DNA of 64,000 nucleotides. Origin: Chloroflexota bacterium (lineage in GTDB: Bacteria > Chloroflexota > Anaerolineae > Anaerolineales > Villigracilaceae). Position numbers and translations under genes: made by a program. Location of the stretch: positions 62,001 through 126,000 of the forward strand of contig JACRLB010000029.1 in the NCBI GenBank assembly GCA_016235445.1, given 5' to 3'. Shown piece after piece: positions 7,913 to 16,974 of this stretch. The notes beneath the pieces were generated by a model that did not search any database, was not told the DNA's origin, and was given only the letters and a program-made list of their open reading frames with translations. Each line of letters starts with the position of its first letter. Position 1 is the stretch's first letter.

Positions 7913-8398
7913 ATGCCTGTTGAACTTGAAAACGTATTACATGAACATTTGCAAGCCGGTAATTTAAAACTGTCTGCCGCTGAATCTTGCACGGGCGGGC
8001 TGGTTTCACACCGCATCACGAACGTGGCGGGTTCCTCCGCTTATTTCCCTGGCGGCATCGTCGCTTATTCTTATGAAGCCAAAGCCAGTTTGCTGGGCGT
8101 TTCGTGGGATACGCTGAATTCACACGGCGCGGTCAGCGAAGAGACCGTGCTGGAGATGGCGCGCGGCGCGCGAAAATTGTTCGCCGCCGATATTGCGGTC
8201 TCTGTCAGCGGCATTGCAGGCCCTGGCGGCGGCACGCCGGAAAAACCTGTCGGCGCCACCTGGCTGGGTCTTTCCACATCCACGGGAGAATGGGCGCGGC
8301 ATTTCCTTTGGTATGGCAACCGCGAGCAGAACAAACTTCATTCATCCGAAGCCGCCTTGCAATTTGTCCTTGATTATCTCGAAGGAAAATTGAAATGA
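7913..8398 (+). CDS. pncC: Nicotinamide-nucleotide amidase (stand-alone CinA C-terminal domain)
   Basis: A 161-aa CinA C-terminal domain with the hallmark [20 protein letters not shown], the [18 protein letters not shown] signature and a [12 protein letters not shown] segment. The family deamidates nicotinamide mononucleotide to nicotinate mononucleotide in NAD salvage. The start is ATG 7913 with GAGGAG 7 nt upstream; the track start at 7451 lies inside the divergent kinase. A second CinA-type gene near 60 kb has lost these catalytic motifs, so this copy probably supplies the amidase activity. Confidence 0.93.
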   Translation: MPVELENVLHEHLQAGNLKLSAAESCTGGLVSHRITNVAGSSAYFPGGIVAYSYEAKASLLGVSWDTLNSHGAVSEETVLEMARGARKLFAADIAVSVSGIAGPGGGTPEKPVGATWLGLSTSTGEWARHFLWYGNREQNKLHSSEAALQFVLDYLEGKLK

Positions 8399-8565
8399 AA
8401 ACCTTGCTGATGCAGATGGGCGACTCGGCTGAAGCAAAGGATTACTGCGCCTCTTCCCCCGCTCTAAGCTGGTTGCCAGTTAATTTGCCTCATCCCAGGC
8501 AGACTCCACATCTCTGCCGACCGCGACATCTTCGTGGCGCGGCGTATGTTGGGTTGGCAATCTGA
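8395..8565 (+). CDS. Small ORF overlapping the pncC stop, possibly a decayed gene
   Basis: The ATG overlaps the pncC stop as ATGA and the ORF runs 56 codons ([20 protein letters not shown]...). Proline, arginine and cysteine content rises towards the end, and another frame reads [17 protein letters not shown], so this could be a frameshifted remnant. A hairpin element begins 7 bp after its stop. Not recognised; expression unproven. Confidence 0.3.
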   Translation: MKTLLMQMGDSAEAKDYCASSPALSWLPVNLPHPRQTPHLCRPRHLRGAAYVGLAI

Positions 8566-8571
8566 TTTTAC

Positions 8572-8626
8572 TTACTCACCTTATGCGATATTCCGTAGGG
8601 TTGCCCCTACTGCGTAAGGTGAATTA
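8572..8626. repeat. Short hairpin element with CACCTTAYGC ends
   Basis: TTACTCACCTTATGCG and its near-inverse TGCGTAAGGTGAATTA close a 55-bp unit with an inner GTAGG/CCTAC stem. The ends match the 200-bp element near 29.4 kb (ACTCACCTTACGC). Confidence 0.7.
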
Positions 8627-8627
8627 C

Positions 8628-8764
8628 TTACTCATGTTACGCGCTCATGCTTCGACTGCGAGCGGGAACGAACACCCGCTCTCCGCTCAGCGCGAACTTC
8701 GTCCTCCCGAAGTCGAAGGACAGGGCGCGGAATATTCCTGTTCTGCGTAACATCAGTTACTTAC
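8628..8764. repeat. Hairpin element with CATGTTACGC ends, abutting mltG stop
   Basis: TTACTCATGTTACGC at the left is mirrored by GCGTAACATCAGTTA at the right. The interior holds CCGCTCAGCG and CGAAGTCGAAGGAC, words of the CTTCGACTTCGCTCAGG family also found near 18 kb and inside metG. The right end covers the mltG stop codon, so the gene may owe its last codon to the element. Confidence 0.65.
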
Positions 8765-9879
8765 GGGCAGGCGTTGGCGATCTGCTCATCCAGCGTCACC
8801 GCGTAGACGTGATAGCCCGACCCGTCACATGCGGCGCGGAAGTAATAATAGGGGGATGGTTCGGGAAATGCAACCGCTCGTAATGCTTCGATGCTCGGGT
8901 TGGAGATGGGCGCGGGGGGCAGGGCGGCCAACAGGTAGGTGTTGAATGACGAACTGACATTCAAGTCGTCCAGCGAGAGCGGATTTTTCCACCAGGTATT
9001 CGTTTCAAATTGATAGCCGAGGGCGTATTGGACAGTTGGGTCGGCATCCAGCTTCATGCCGATGGCGAGGCGGTTGAGGTAGACCGAAGCGATCTGCGGG
9101 GCTTCTTCGATATGCACGGCTTCACGTTCGACAATGGATGCGAGAGTGACAGCCTGAATGACGGCCAGGTTTTGATTGGCGTAGGCGGTTTGCATGTCGG
9201 CAGTGAGATGGGCGGCAAAGTTGCGGGCTATCGCCTCGAGCAGTTGTTCCACGGTGGTTTCGCGCGGAAGGGTGTAGCTGTCGGGGTAGAAGAATCCTTC
9301 CATTGTGGAGGGAAATGCAAAAGCCAGGACTTGGGGCGGAGTGTTTCCAGCGGCGATAAATGCTTGGGGTGTGATGCCCAGGCCCGAGGTGGGGAGTGAG
9401 GCGGCGATCTCTTCCATCCGCCAGCCCGGCAGGATCACGAGAGTGGCGTCGGTGGGTGAGAGTTTTTGCAAGGCGCGCGCGATGTCGATGATGGATTGGG
9501 CGGGGCTGAGGGTGAAGCCGCCTGATTGGATGGTGAGGTCGATGCCTGTGTAGACGGCGTAATCGTAAAAGACTTGCGCGCTGGAAATGAAACCGAGGGC
9601 TTCGAGCCTGTTGGCAATGGAGTTGACGGATTCGCCCTGCTCCACTTGAAATGGTTGTTCCGTGCCGCTTGCATTGAACGGTGTTGTGAGTTCATTGCCA
9701 TACGACAACAGGCGCGTGGAATATTCGATGCGGTCTGAAATGGAAAGGTGACTCGCGGGCGGGCCGAATAATACTGAGGCGCGCGCAGGGAGGTAATAGA
9801 TGAATGCGAAAACAAAGCCAAGAACGATGATGACAAAAAAGGCGAGGATGAAGTGGAGTTGATAGCGGCGGAAGTTCAT
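8761..9879 (-). CDS. mltG: Endolytic murein transglycosylase
   Basis: A 372-aa MltG/YceG protein that cuts nascent glycan strands at the membrane. One N-terminal helix (FILAFFVIIVLGFVFAFIYY) is followed by a LysM-like part (FQVEQGESVNSIANRLEALG) and the catalytic domain: LASIVEREAVHIEEAPQIAS with the catalytic glutamate, YLNRLAIGMKLDADPTVQY, and LPPAPISNPSIEAL. The gene precedes ruvX on the opposite strand sense of transcription (ruvX is upstream), a common bacterial neighbourhood for mltG. Assignment is firm. Confidence 0.93.
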   Translation of the reverse strand: MNFRRYQLHFILAFFVIIVLGFVFAFIYYLPARASVLFGPPASHLSISDRIEYSTRLLSYGNELTTPFNASGTEQPFQVEQGESVNSIANRLEALGFISSAQVFYDYAVYTGIDLTIQSGGFTLSPAQSIIDIARALQKLSPTDATLVILPGWRMEEIAASLPTSGLGITPQAFIAAGNTPPQVLAFAFPSTMEGFFYPDSYTLPRETTVEQLLEAIARNFAAHLTADMQTAYANQNLAVIQAVTLASIVEREAVHIEEAPQIASVYLNRLAIGMKLDADPTVQYALGYQFETNTWWKNPLSLDDLNVSSSFNTYLLAALPPAPISNPSIEALRAVAFPEPSPYYYFRAACDGSGYHVYAVTLDEQIANACP

Positions 9880-9959
9880 TTTGGATTTACGATTTTTGAT
9901 TTACGATTGATGACTGACGACTGAGTGTTTTCTAGCTGTGTTGAGCCATGATTTACGTT

Positions 9960-10376
9960 TCACGAATCACGTTTGGCTTCAAGATACGATTGCAAAATAA
10001 CCACTGCCGCAAACTCGTCCTGATGACCTGCGCGTTTTTTGCGGGAGACTCCGAGTTCGATGCGGGCGGCGCGGGCGATTTGGGTGCTGAATGATTCGTC
10101 CCACATTTCGATGGGGATGGTCGTTTGATTTTTGAGTTCATCGGCAAAGCGTCCAGCGCGGCGGCCTGCGGGGTTTGGGTTGCCATCTTCGTCGAATGAC
10201 TGGCCGATGACAATTAAACGGACATCGTTTTGCGCGGCAACATCCGCAACCTGCGCCGCGTCGATGAGACGCGAAACATGCTGAATGACTTTCAAGGGGC
10301 TGGCGATGGTGGCGGTCGGGTCGCTGAGCGCGAGGCCGATGCGTTTTTCGCCGTGGTCTATGGCAAGGATTCTCAT
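9960..10376 (-). CDS. ruvX: Putative pre-16S rRNA nuclease (YqgF family)
   Basis: A 138-aa RNase H-fold protein of the YqgF/RuvX family, implicated in 16S rRNA 5' processing. It has MRILAIDHGEKRIGLALSDP with the first catalytic aspartate, IGQSFDEDGN, WDESFSTQIA and a final DEFAAVVILQSYLE. I start at the ATG at 10376, not the track start at 10454, because MRILAIDHG is the standard N-terminus and the extra residues come from repeat DNA. Transcribed towards mltG. Confidence 0.92.
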   Translation of the reverse strand: MRILAIDHGEKRIGLALSDPTATIASPLKVIQHVSRLIDAAQVADVAAQNDVRLIVIGQSFDEDGNPNPAGRRAGRFADELKNQTTIPIEMWDESFSTQIARAARIELGVSRKKRAGHQDEFAAVVILQSYLEAKRDS

Positions 10377-10413
10377 GAGTTCTCCAAGTAAACAGGTAAA
10401 CAAGTACACACGA

Positions 10414-10569
10414 GTGTTCATGCAATGGTTGTCAGCATCCCCCTTTTCCCTCACCCCAATTATGAAGACTTTTCACCGTGTCGACTCCCCCCTCTCCCGA
10501 TGGGAGAGGGCAGGGTGAGGGGTTCACTGCGCAGCATTCAATCTGCCTCCCCTGACAACCATTGCAAGT
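10414..10569. mobile_element. MITE-like element, GGTTGTCAG family, copy 1
   Basis: Ends TGCAATGGTTGTCAG and CTGACAACCATTGCA are exact inverse copies. Flanks ACACACGA (10406-10413 and 10570-10577) are identical 8-bp direct repeats; because the right end resembles the flank, the border could shift by 4 bp. The interior has TATGAAGACTTTTCACCGTG and a CCCTCTCCCGATGGGAGAGG hairpin. There is no ORF of note. A second copy lies at 31.58 kb. Confidence 0.75.
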
Positions 10570-10616
10570 ACACACGAAAGTAACACACCAGGAAACATGT
10601 CGGCCTGTATACCTGT

Positions 10617-12131
10617 TTACCTCACCTCCACCGAAATATTGAACGGAATTAACGGCAGCCACTTCCACCACGCGGGGCGGATGGTGATTTGCGGTTTTTC
10701 GCGCAAGGCGAATGTATGTATCAGTGCTGATTCAGCGCGGGCTGGGTCAAGCCCGCGGATGCTGGAAAAAACTTTAACTTCGTCAATCTCGCGGAGTGTG
10801 ACTTGCGTGGCTTTCAATTCAAAGTGTGTAACGCCAGAAGAATCAGTGACGGGGTCTGCCAGCGGCTTGAATTCCAATTCGCCGAAGGGGGAATAACCCT
10901 GCGGGATGGCCGCATTCAAGGTGGAGGCAGTCAATTGATTTAAGTCTTCGTGCAAAATGTAATTCGCGGAAAATTCAACCCGCATTTTCAAAACAAGCGG
11001 TGTGCCTGCTTCTCCCTCAGGCGGGGAAAATTCCTCGATCAAAGTTTCAGCGGTTTCAAATGTACCCAGCAATAAAATGTCATTCGCGCCAATCTGTGCG
11101 CGCATTTGCGTTTCGGCAGAGCGGCGCAAATTTTCCAGCGTCACGTCACGCAGTTCGGCGCGGTCTTCTTCCGATGCGCCAATCGTTTTTGTGTCTGTGC
11201 CGCCTGAAATTGATTCGGGGTTTGTCACAGCCACGGAAAGCCCAAGCAATCCTTCCACGATCAAAATCGAATCTGGTTCGGCGTTCGCTTGCGAGCCTGC
11301 TTCCAACGCTTCGATTTTTACTTCCACAATTTCATCCACGCCCGCGGGCAGGCGCACATCGTTCAAGGTGACAAAGCGAATCAGGTCCGCCGTGGAAATG
11401 ACCGTGCCTGCTGGAACCTCCACTTCATCCTGTCCTAAATTTATAAAACGCGCAATGCCTTTGGCTTTTGATTGCGGCAATGCCATCTCGCTGGTCACGG
11501 CCTGAGACTGTTCCGCATCCACGACGACGGATAAAGCCCGTGCGGGGATGTCGCCAGTCAATGAGACGGATTCAAATAACGGGCTTGCGCTCACTGGAAT
11601 GATGATGGATTGAGTCTGCGATTCGGGATGCAAGGTCAACGCCGCTTGCGGGACGAAGGCGCCTGCCACTGCCAAAACGGCCATTACCCCCGCTGTGAAA
11701 GCAACCACCCGCCCGAGAAGAGATGTGCGCCAGGCGGGTTCTTTTGGATAGACAGAGTCGCGCATCTCGCGCAAGTGGCGGCGGGGCGGCCTGGGCGTGC
11801 GCTGTGTCCTCGGAGCAGAATCAGGCCAAAGGTCCTTTTGAGCCGCGGATGTGGAATGGAAAACTGGGATGTCAAGCGACTCCGCATCCCGTCTCACATT
11901 TGCGCGGCGGGTGACCAATCCCAATTTCGCGCCGAGCGAATCTGCGTGGCGTTGCAGGACTTTCAAATCCAGCAAGCGCAGGGTGACCTGCTCATACTTC
12001 GGCCACACGAGCAAGATGCGCGGCGTCTTTGCCCACGATAATTTATCGCGGACGGAGATCAGGTCGTCGTGGGATTCGAGGGTGATGATTTTGGTTTTCA
12101 AGGTAATGTGGGCATGTAAACAGGTAGACAA
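10617..12131 (-). CDS. Baseplate J/gp47-like membrane protein
   Basis: About 500 aa. The N-terminal 120 residues are a DUF-like soluble domain (SHDDLISVRDKLSWAKTPRI...LLVWPKYEQ). A basic linker (RTQRTPRPPRRH) and one helix (LGRVVAFTAGVMAVLAVAGAF) follow, then a large beta-rich region with the baseplate-J signature ARFINLGQDEVEVPAGTVIS, LPAGVDEIVEVKIEALEAGS and NILLVEG-like ILIVEGLLG. No other phage-tail gene is nearby, so this is not evidence for a tail or contractile machine. The start is unclear: TTG 12131 lies in a repeated GTAAACAGGTA motif; TTG 12101 is an alternative. Role unknown, envelope-located. Confidence 0.75.
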   Translation of the reverse strand: MSTCLHAHITLKTKIITLESHDDLISVRDKLSWAKTPRILLVWPKYEQVTLRLLDLKVLQRHADSLGAKLGLVTRRANVRRDAESLDIPVFHSTSAAQKDLWPDSAPRTQRTPRPPRRHLREMRDSVYPKEPAWRTSLLGRVVAFTAGVMAVLAVAGAFVPQAALTLHPESQTQSIIIPVSASPLFESVSLTGDIPARALSVVVDAEQSQAVTSEMALPQSKAKGIARFINLGQDEVEVPAGTVISTADLIRFVTLNDVRLPAGVDEIVEVKIEALEAGSQANAEPDSILIVEGLLGLSVAVTNPESISGGTDTKTIGASEEDRAELRDVTLENLRRSAETQMRAQIGANDILLLGTFETAETLIEEFSPPEGEAGTPLVLKMRVEFSANYILHEDLNQLTASTLNAAIPQGYSPFGELEFKPLADPVTDSSGVTHFELKATQVTLREIDEVKVFSSIRGLDPARAESALIHTFALREKPQITIRPAWWKWLPLIPFNISVEVR

Positions 12132-12140
12132 GTAAACAGG

Positions 12141-13292
12141 TTAGTTGTGCAATTTTCTTGCTTTCTCCACCAGGGTTGGTAAGGCTTTCAAAAACGAATC
12201 CACGTGCTCAACAGTGGAATCCATGCCAAGTGTGATTCGCAGGGAGCCCAACGCCCAATCGCGGGAATAACCTAATGAAGTAATTACTTCGCTTGGTTCG
12301 GGGTTGCCCGTTTTGCAGGCCGAACCCGAAGAACAGGCGAAGCCAGCGGAATCAAGCATTTGCAAAAGCAGGTTGCCATCCACATCTTTGAAGACGAAGG
12401 AGGCGTGGTTGGGCAAACGGTTTTCAGGATGACCCGTCAATTTGGAATCGGGAATCGTTTCAAGGACATTTCCGATGATGTGATCGCGCAACGGCCTGAC
12501 GTGTGCCGTGCGCGATTCGCGTTCTTCCGCCGCGAGATGCAACGCTTCTGCAAAGCCGACGATGTACGGCACGTTCTGCGTCCCTGCCCGCAGACCAAAC
12601 TCCTGCCCGCCGCCCGTCATGTGCGGAAGGAGCATCGTCCCCTTGCGGACGTACAACGCCCCCACCCCTTTCGGCCCGTAAAATTTATGCCCACCGAGCG
12701 ACATCAAATCCACGCCGAGTTTTTCTACGTTCACATCCAAATATGCCGCGGCTTGCACGGCATCTGTATGAAAGAGAATGTTATTTGCCTTTGCAATCGC
12801 CGCCAAGTCAGCAATTGGGTTGATCGTGCCGATCTCATTATTGGCATACATCACCGAAGCAAGCGCGGTGTTGTTGCAGACTGCTTTATTCAACGAATCG
12901 ATTGTCACCCCGCCATGCTCATCCAAGCCCAGCCATTCGAGTAAAAAGCCATATTCTTTTTCAAGTTGTTGCGCGGTCTTGCTCACCGCGTGATGCTCGT
13001 TTTTGGAAGTCAAAATCCACTTTTCGCCAGAGACATTTCGGCGCGCCATCGCCGCTCCGCGCAGGGCGAGATTATCCGATTCAGAGCCGCAGGAGGTGAA
13101 GATGATTTCATCCGCGCGGCAGTGAAGGACTGCGGCGACTTTTTCACGCGCTGAGTCTACGGCGGTTTCGGCTTTTTGTCCCAGCCGATGGACGGAGGAT
13201 GGATTGCCATAATTCTCGCGGAAGTACGGAAGCATCGCATCCAAAACGCGCGCGTCAACAGGTGTGGTGGCGGCATAATCAAGGTAAATCAT
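12141..13292 (-). CDS. Cysteine desulfurase (NifS/IscS family)
   Basis: 383 aa. It removes sulfur from cysteine for Fe-S cluster, thiouridine or cofactor synthesis. The N-terminus MIYLDYAATTPV, NEHH at 98-101, the PLP lysine 203 in SLGGHKFYGPKG, RAGTQN and the mobile loop with catalytic cysteine 326 (CSSGSACKTG) are all present. No iscU, mnmA or other partner is adjacent, so the sulfur acceptor cannot be named. The ATG lies 7 nt from a TATAAT box inside a 42-bp palindrome, implying a leaderless transcript. Confidence 0.93.
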   Translation of the reverse strand: MIYLDYAATTPVDARVLDAMLPYFRENYGNPSSVHRLGQKAETAVDSAREKVAAVLHCRADEIIFTSCGSESDNLALRGAAMARRNVSGEKWILTSKNEHHAVSKTAQQLEKEYGFLLEWLGLDEHGGVTIDSLNKAVCNNTALASVMYANNEIGTINPIADLAAIAKANNILFHTDAVQAAAYLDVNVEKLGVDLMSLGGHKFYGPKGVGALYVRKGTMLLPHMTGGGQEFGLRAGTQNVPYIVGFAEALHLAAEERESRTAHVRPLRDHIIGNVLETIPDSKLTGHPENRLPNHASFVFKDVDGNLLLQMLDSAGFACSSGSACKTGNPEPSEVITSLGYSRDWALGSLRITLGMDSTVEHVDSFLKALPTLVEKARKLHN

Positions 13293-13328
13293 GGATGGGA
13301 TTATACCTGTATAATCCCGTCCATGATT
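13287..13328. promoter_or_regulatory. 42-bp near-perfect palindromic divergent promoter
   Basis: AATCATGGATGGGATTATAC is followed by CT and its inverse with a single mismatch. Each half contains a TATAAT box and an ATG 7 nt away. On - this is the cysteine desulfurase start; on + it is an ATG opening a 30-aa ORF (MIRMNARLFLNLKV..., ending at 13415) before the HhH gene. Both transcripts would be leaderless. Confidence 0.6.
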
Positions 13329-13431
13329 CGCATGAATGCGCGCCTCTTTCTTAATCTGAAAGTTGTTTCAGTTTCATCAGCAGATTCTCGTCCCCGGCCT
13401 TTTGTTGTACAATGACAGCATAGGAGATACC

Positions 13432-14442
13432 ATGAGCGACTTCCTCACCTTCCTCAACACCGCAGACTTCGATACATTGACCAAGACACAGGGCATCACC
13501 CCTTCGCTTGCAGAAAGCCTGATCGCCGCGCGCCCGTTCAACTCCACGGGCGAATGCTTGAAAGTGAAAGGCATGGGCAAAACCCTGCTGGCGCGCTTGC
13601 AGTCCTTTGCCGAGGCGCAGGAGAATGAATCAGAAAACAGAGCCATGATCCCCGTCAAGGAGGAGGCGCCGCCCGCTTTTATGGAGAAGAGTCAGCCTGC
13701 ACAGGAAAATGCAAAAAAGGAAGATTCTTTTTTGTCGCGTCTGGGGCGGGCGTTTCTTAATTTCCTGCGCGCTTTAATTAGATTGATCCTTCTTGTTGCG
13801 CTCATCGGCGGTATTGGCGCGTTGTTGTATTATGGCCTTCCATACATTCAGAGAACATTCATCGCGCCTGTGGAACAAAACGCCGCGCAAATCGGCAGGC
13901 TTGAGTTTGAGATTTCCGTCTTGCAAACGCAGTTGAATGAAATGAATGTTCGCGTGGAAGCCTTGGAAACATCGGTGGAAGCGCACACGCTTTCGATTCA
14001 AAAATTGGAAGGGATACAGGCCGAGATCGAAACCCAATTGCAAACGAACAACGACAAGGTTTTGCTGGAGCTGAAACATGAAGTGATGATGACCCGCGCG
14101 TTGGACACGCTGGCGCGTGCGCGGCTGTATCTGGCGCAAAGTAATTTTGGCCTCGCAAAAATTGACGTGCAATCGGCGCGTGATCTGTTGGCTGAATTGC
14201 AGGTGGAAACAAATGATGATTTGCTTTTGCAGGTCATCTCACGCCTCGACCTTGCGCTGGGCAACCTGCCTGATTTCCCCGTGGTGGCATCAGGTGATTT
14301 GGAGATCGCCTGGCAGATTTTGATGTCTGGGAATGCGCCTGTGATTCCGACGGCAACTTTCACGCCCACACCCGCCGCGTTGGAGACATTCACGCCAATT
14401 CCATTGCCGCCGCCAACGATTGAATCAACCGCGACCCCGTAA
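13432..14442 (+). CDS. HhH and coiled-coil single-pass membrane protein
   Basis: 336 aa. Residues 1-65 form a helix-hairpin-helix-like unit (TQGITPSLAESLIAARPFNS, KGMGKTLLARL). A linker and one helix (LIRLILLVALIGGIGALLYY) follow, then a coiled coil (LEFEISVLQTQLNEMNVRVE...LEGIQAEIETQLQ), an all-helical segment, and a threonine/proline-rich tail (TFTPTPAALETFTPIPLPPP). The start is ATG 13432 with GGAG upstream. The HhH is similar to those of ComEA-type proteins but is probably cytoplasmic here. No known family as a whole; a DNA- or envelope-organising role is speculation. Confidence 0.78.
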   Translation: MSDFLTFLNTADFDTLTKTQGITPSLAESLIAARPFNSTGECLKVKGMGKTLLARLQSFAEAQENESENRAMIPVKEEAPPAFMEKSQPAQENAKKEDSFLSRLGRAFLNFLRALIRLILLVALIGGIGALLYYGLPYIQRTFIAPVEQNAAQIGRLEFEISVLQTQLNEMNVRVEALETSVEAHTLSIQKLEGIQAEIETQLQTNNDKVLLELKHEVMMTRALDTLARARLYLAQSNFGLAKIDVQSARDLLAELQVETNDDLLLQVISRLDLALGNLPDFPVVASGDLEIAWQILMSGNAPVIPTATFTPTPAALETFTPIPLPPPTIESTATP

Positions 14443-14448
14443 AAGTTT

Positions 14449-14480
14449 GAACTCCGAGAACATCTTCGGAGTTCTTTTTT
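14449..14480 (+). terminator. Rho-independent terminator
   Basis: GAACTCCGA and TCGGAGTTC form a stem followed by TTTTTT, directly after the HhH gene. A TATAAT at 14488-14493 just beyond it is the likely -10 for the phosphohexomutase gene. Confidence 0.9.
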
Positions 14481-14525
14481 CGGATGATATAATTTCAAAA
14501 GTTATCACTTCTTAGGAGAAAACTC

Positions 14526-15956
14526 ATGGCACAAAAATTAAAATTCGGCACGGACGGCTGGCGCGGGGTCATCGCAGAGGATTACACCTTCGACAACGTC
14601 CGCCGCGCCGCGCAGGGATTTGCATCTTACATGCTTGCGCAAGACAAAAAAGGGCAGTGGGTTGTGGTCGGTCACGATATGCGTTTTGGCAGTGAGCACT
14701 TCGCCGCGGCAGTTGCAGAAGTGCTGGCTGGCAATGGAATGAAAGTCTATTTGACAGACGGCGCAACGCCAACCCCCGTGATTGCCTACGCCGTCGTGGA
14801 CAAGAAAGCCGCGGGCGCGGTGAACATCACCGCCAGCCACAACCCGCCGACAGACAACGGATTCAAAGTCCGCAATGAGACGGGCGGGGCGATTGACCCC
14901 GAAGGCTTGAAACAGATCGAGGCTTCCATTCCTGATGATGTGAAGGATGTGAAACGTGTTGCGTATTCAGTTGGGGTGACTGAGGGGAATATTGTTAAAT
15001 TTGACGCGGCGACTCCGTACATTGAACACCTGACCCGTGATGGATTAATTGACCTGGGACCCATCAAAGACGCAGGCTTGACCGTGATGGTGGATGTCAT
15101 GTGGGGCAACGGCGCAGGCTGGTTCCCACGTCTGCTTGCGGGCGGCAAGACTCGTGTGATCGAAATTCACAACCACCGCAATCCATCCTTCCCTGAGATG
15201 AAACGTCCCGAACCGATTCAGCCGAATATTGACGTGGGTTTGAAAGCCACCGTGGACAACAAAGCCGATGTACTGCTCATCACCGACGGCGACGCAGACC
15301 GCTGTGGTATTGGCGATGAGAACGGCGAGTTCATCAATCAATTGCGTGTCTTTGGTTTGCTGGCATATTACATGCTCGAAGTCCGCGGCGAACGCGGTGA
15401 CATTGTGAAGACCCTCTCCACCACGGGCATGTTGAACAAGCTCGGCGAGATGTACGGCGTCCCCGTCCACGAGACGGGGGTGGGATTCAAATACGTTGCC
15501 CCGAAGATGACCGAGACCAACGCCCTCATCGGCGGCGAGGAAAGCGGCGGCTATGCCTTCCGTGGAAATGTCCCCGAGCGCGATGGAATTTTGGCTGGCC
15601 TGTACATGCTCGATTTCATGGTGAAGACTGGCAAGAAACCCACAGAATTATTGAAAGACTTGTTCGCCAAAGTGGGCGGTGAATATTTCTACGACCGTGT
15701 GGACAGTCCCTTTAGCGGCGACCCCGATGCCCGCAAAAAGATCATCATGGACAACAATCCCAAGACCCTCGGAGGCCTAAAAGTAACCGAGCTTATCACC
15801 GTGGACGGTTTCCAGTTCAAAATGGAAGACGGCGGCTGGATGTTGATCCGCTTCTCTGGGACGGAACCTATTCTGCGAGTCTATTGCGAGACGCGGCATG
15901 GCGATAAAGTGAAGGCGATTTTGGAAGATGGGTTGAGAGTGGCGGGGATTAAGTAA
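14526..15956 (+). CDS. Phosphoglucomutase/phosphomannomutase
   Basis: 476 aa, alpha-D-phosphohexomutase superfamily, interconverting hexose 1- and 6-phosphates for sugar nucleotide and glycogen metabolism. The N-terminus is [20 protein letters not shown], the phosphoserine loop TASHNPP has serine 104, the metal loop DGDADRCG is near 254-261, the sugar loop is [10 protein letters not shown], and the phosphate-binding loop RFSGTEP is near 441. AGGAG precedes the ATG. Glucose or mannose preference cannot be read from sequence. Confidence 0.93.
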   Translation: MAQKLKFGTDGWRGVIAEDYTFDNVRRAAQGFASYMLAQDKKGQWVVVGHDMRFGSEHFAAAVAEVLAGNGMKVYLTDGATPTPVIAYAVVDKKAAGAVNITASHNPPTDNGFKVRNETGGAIDPEGLKQIEASIPDDVKDVKRVAYSVGVTEGNIVKFDAATPYIEHLTRDGLIDLGPIKDAGLTVMVDVMWGNGAGWFPRLLAGGKTRVIEIHNHRNPSFPEMKRPEPIQPNIDVGLKATVDNKADVLLITDGDADRCGIGDENGEFINQLRVFGLLAYYMLEVRGERGDIVKTLSTTGMLNKLGEMYGVPVHETGVGFKYVAPKMTETNALIGGEESGGYAFRGNVPERDGILAGLYMLDFMVKTGKKPTELLKDLFAKVGGEYFYDRVDSPFSGDPDARKKIIMDNNPKTLGGLKVTELITVDGFQFKMEDGGWMLIRFSGTEPILRVYCETRHGDKVKAILEDGLRVAGIK

Positions 15957-16151
15957 CGAGGTACGAGTGACAAGTTACGAGTTGCAAGTTACGAGTCAAA
16001 AGGTGATAGCCATTAAAGCGGTGTCTCCTTTTTTTAACGCAGAGCCGCTAAGACGCAAAGATACAAGTAGAATGTAAACAAAAAAAACAAGCAGCCACAA
16101 ACAACGGAACACGCAACTTTCATCCTTCATCCTTGTCCCCATTCTTTTTAT
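15957..16151. other. Repeat-rich spacer
   Basis: Holds (A)AGTTACGAGT repeats, a fragment of the widespread AACGCAGAGCCGCTAAGACGC spacer repeat, and a CATCCTT tract. No ORF or RNA recognised. Confidence 0.6.
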
Positions 16152-16973
16152 ATGCAACTCACCGACACCCACTGCCACCTTGACTATAATAAATTTGACG
16201 ATGACCGCGACGCAGTGATTTTGCGCGCGAATGATTCAGGGGTGATTCGCCTGCTCGTGCCGGGACTCCACCACAGGTCCAGCAAAGAGGCGGTATTGTT
16301 GGCAGAGTCAAACGCCAGCGTGTATGCGGCAGTTGGGTTCCATCCAACTGATTTGGAGGAATTCTCCGAAAGCACATTTCAGGAAGTGAAGGAACTCGCA
16401 AAGCATCCGAAGGTGGTTGCAATTGGGGAGATTGGCATTGATTATTATTGGGTCAAGGAAAACGACAAGCGCGCGATTCAACGCGATGTTCTGAAACAAC
16501 AACTGGCGTTTGCAAAAGAAATGGACAAGCCCGTCATCATCCACATGCGCGAGGAAAACGATGCGTGGATTGGCGATGCGTCTATTGATTTGCTGAAGAT
16601 TTTGGAAGAATGGCAAAACGGTTTGCATGGCACGCTCGCGGAAAAACCAGGCGTATTGCATTCCTTTAATGGAAATCTCGAGACCGCGCAAAAGGCGCTG
16701 GCGTTAAATTTTTATCTCGGAATCACTGGCCCTGTCACTTACAAAAATGCGGATGAAAAACGCAAAATTATCAGACACTTTCCACTTGACAAAATCCTCA
16801 TCGAGACCGATGCTCCATTTCTCGCTCCCGTGCCATTTCGTGGCAAAAGGAACGAACCTGCCTTTGTTCATCATATTGCTGATAAAATAGCAGAAATCCA
16901 TTCCAAAAGCCCTGCGGAGATCGCCGCCATCACAACCGCCAACGCGGCGCGGCTCTTTGCATGGGGAGACTGA
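16152..16973 (+). CDS. tatD: TatD family metal-dependent deoxyribonuclease/hydrolase
   Basis: 273 aa. Metal ligands are visible in order: TDTHCHLDYNKFDDDRD at the N-terminus, GEIGIDYYW, VIIHMRE, a further histidine in GVLHSFNGN, and LIETDAPFLAPVPFRGKRNEP. TatD proteins are TIM-barrel nucleases or D-aminoacyl hydrolases. The stop is followed after one base by the start of the prenyl synthase, so the two are co-transcribed. Confidence 0.92.
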   Translation: MQLTDTHCHLDYNKFDDDRDAVILRANDSGVIRLLVPGLHHRSSKEAVLLAESNASVYAAVGFHPTDLEEFSESTFQEVKELAKHPKVVAIGEIGIDYYWVKENDKRAIQRDVLKQQLAFAKEMDKPVIIHMREENDAWIGDASIDLLKILEEWQNGLHGTLAEKPGVLHSFNGNLETAQKALALNFYLGITGPVTYKNADEKRKIIRHFPLDKILIETDAPFLAPVPFRGKRNEPAFVHHIADKIAEIHSKSPAEIAAITTANAARLFAWGD

Positions 16974-16974
16974 T

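Noticed and set aside
10617-12131. Baseplate-J protein as evidence for a prophage or contractile injection system
   Set aside because: No sheath, tube, spike or portal genes nearby; the protein is membrane-anchored and sits among housekeeping genes.
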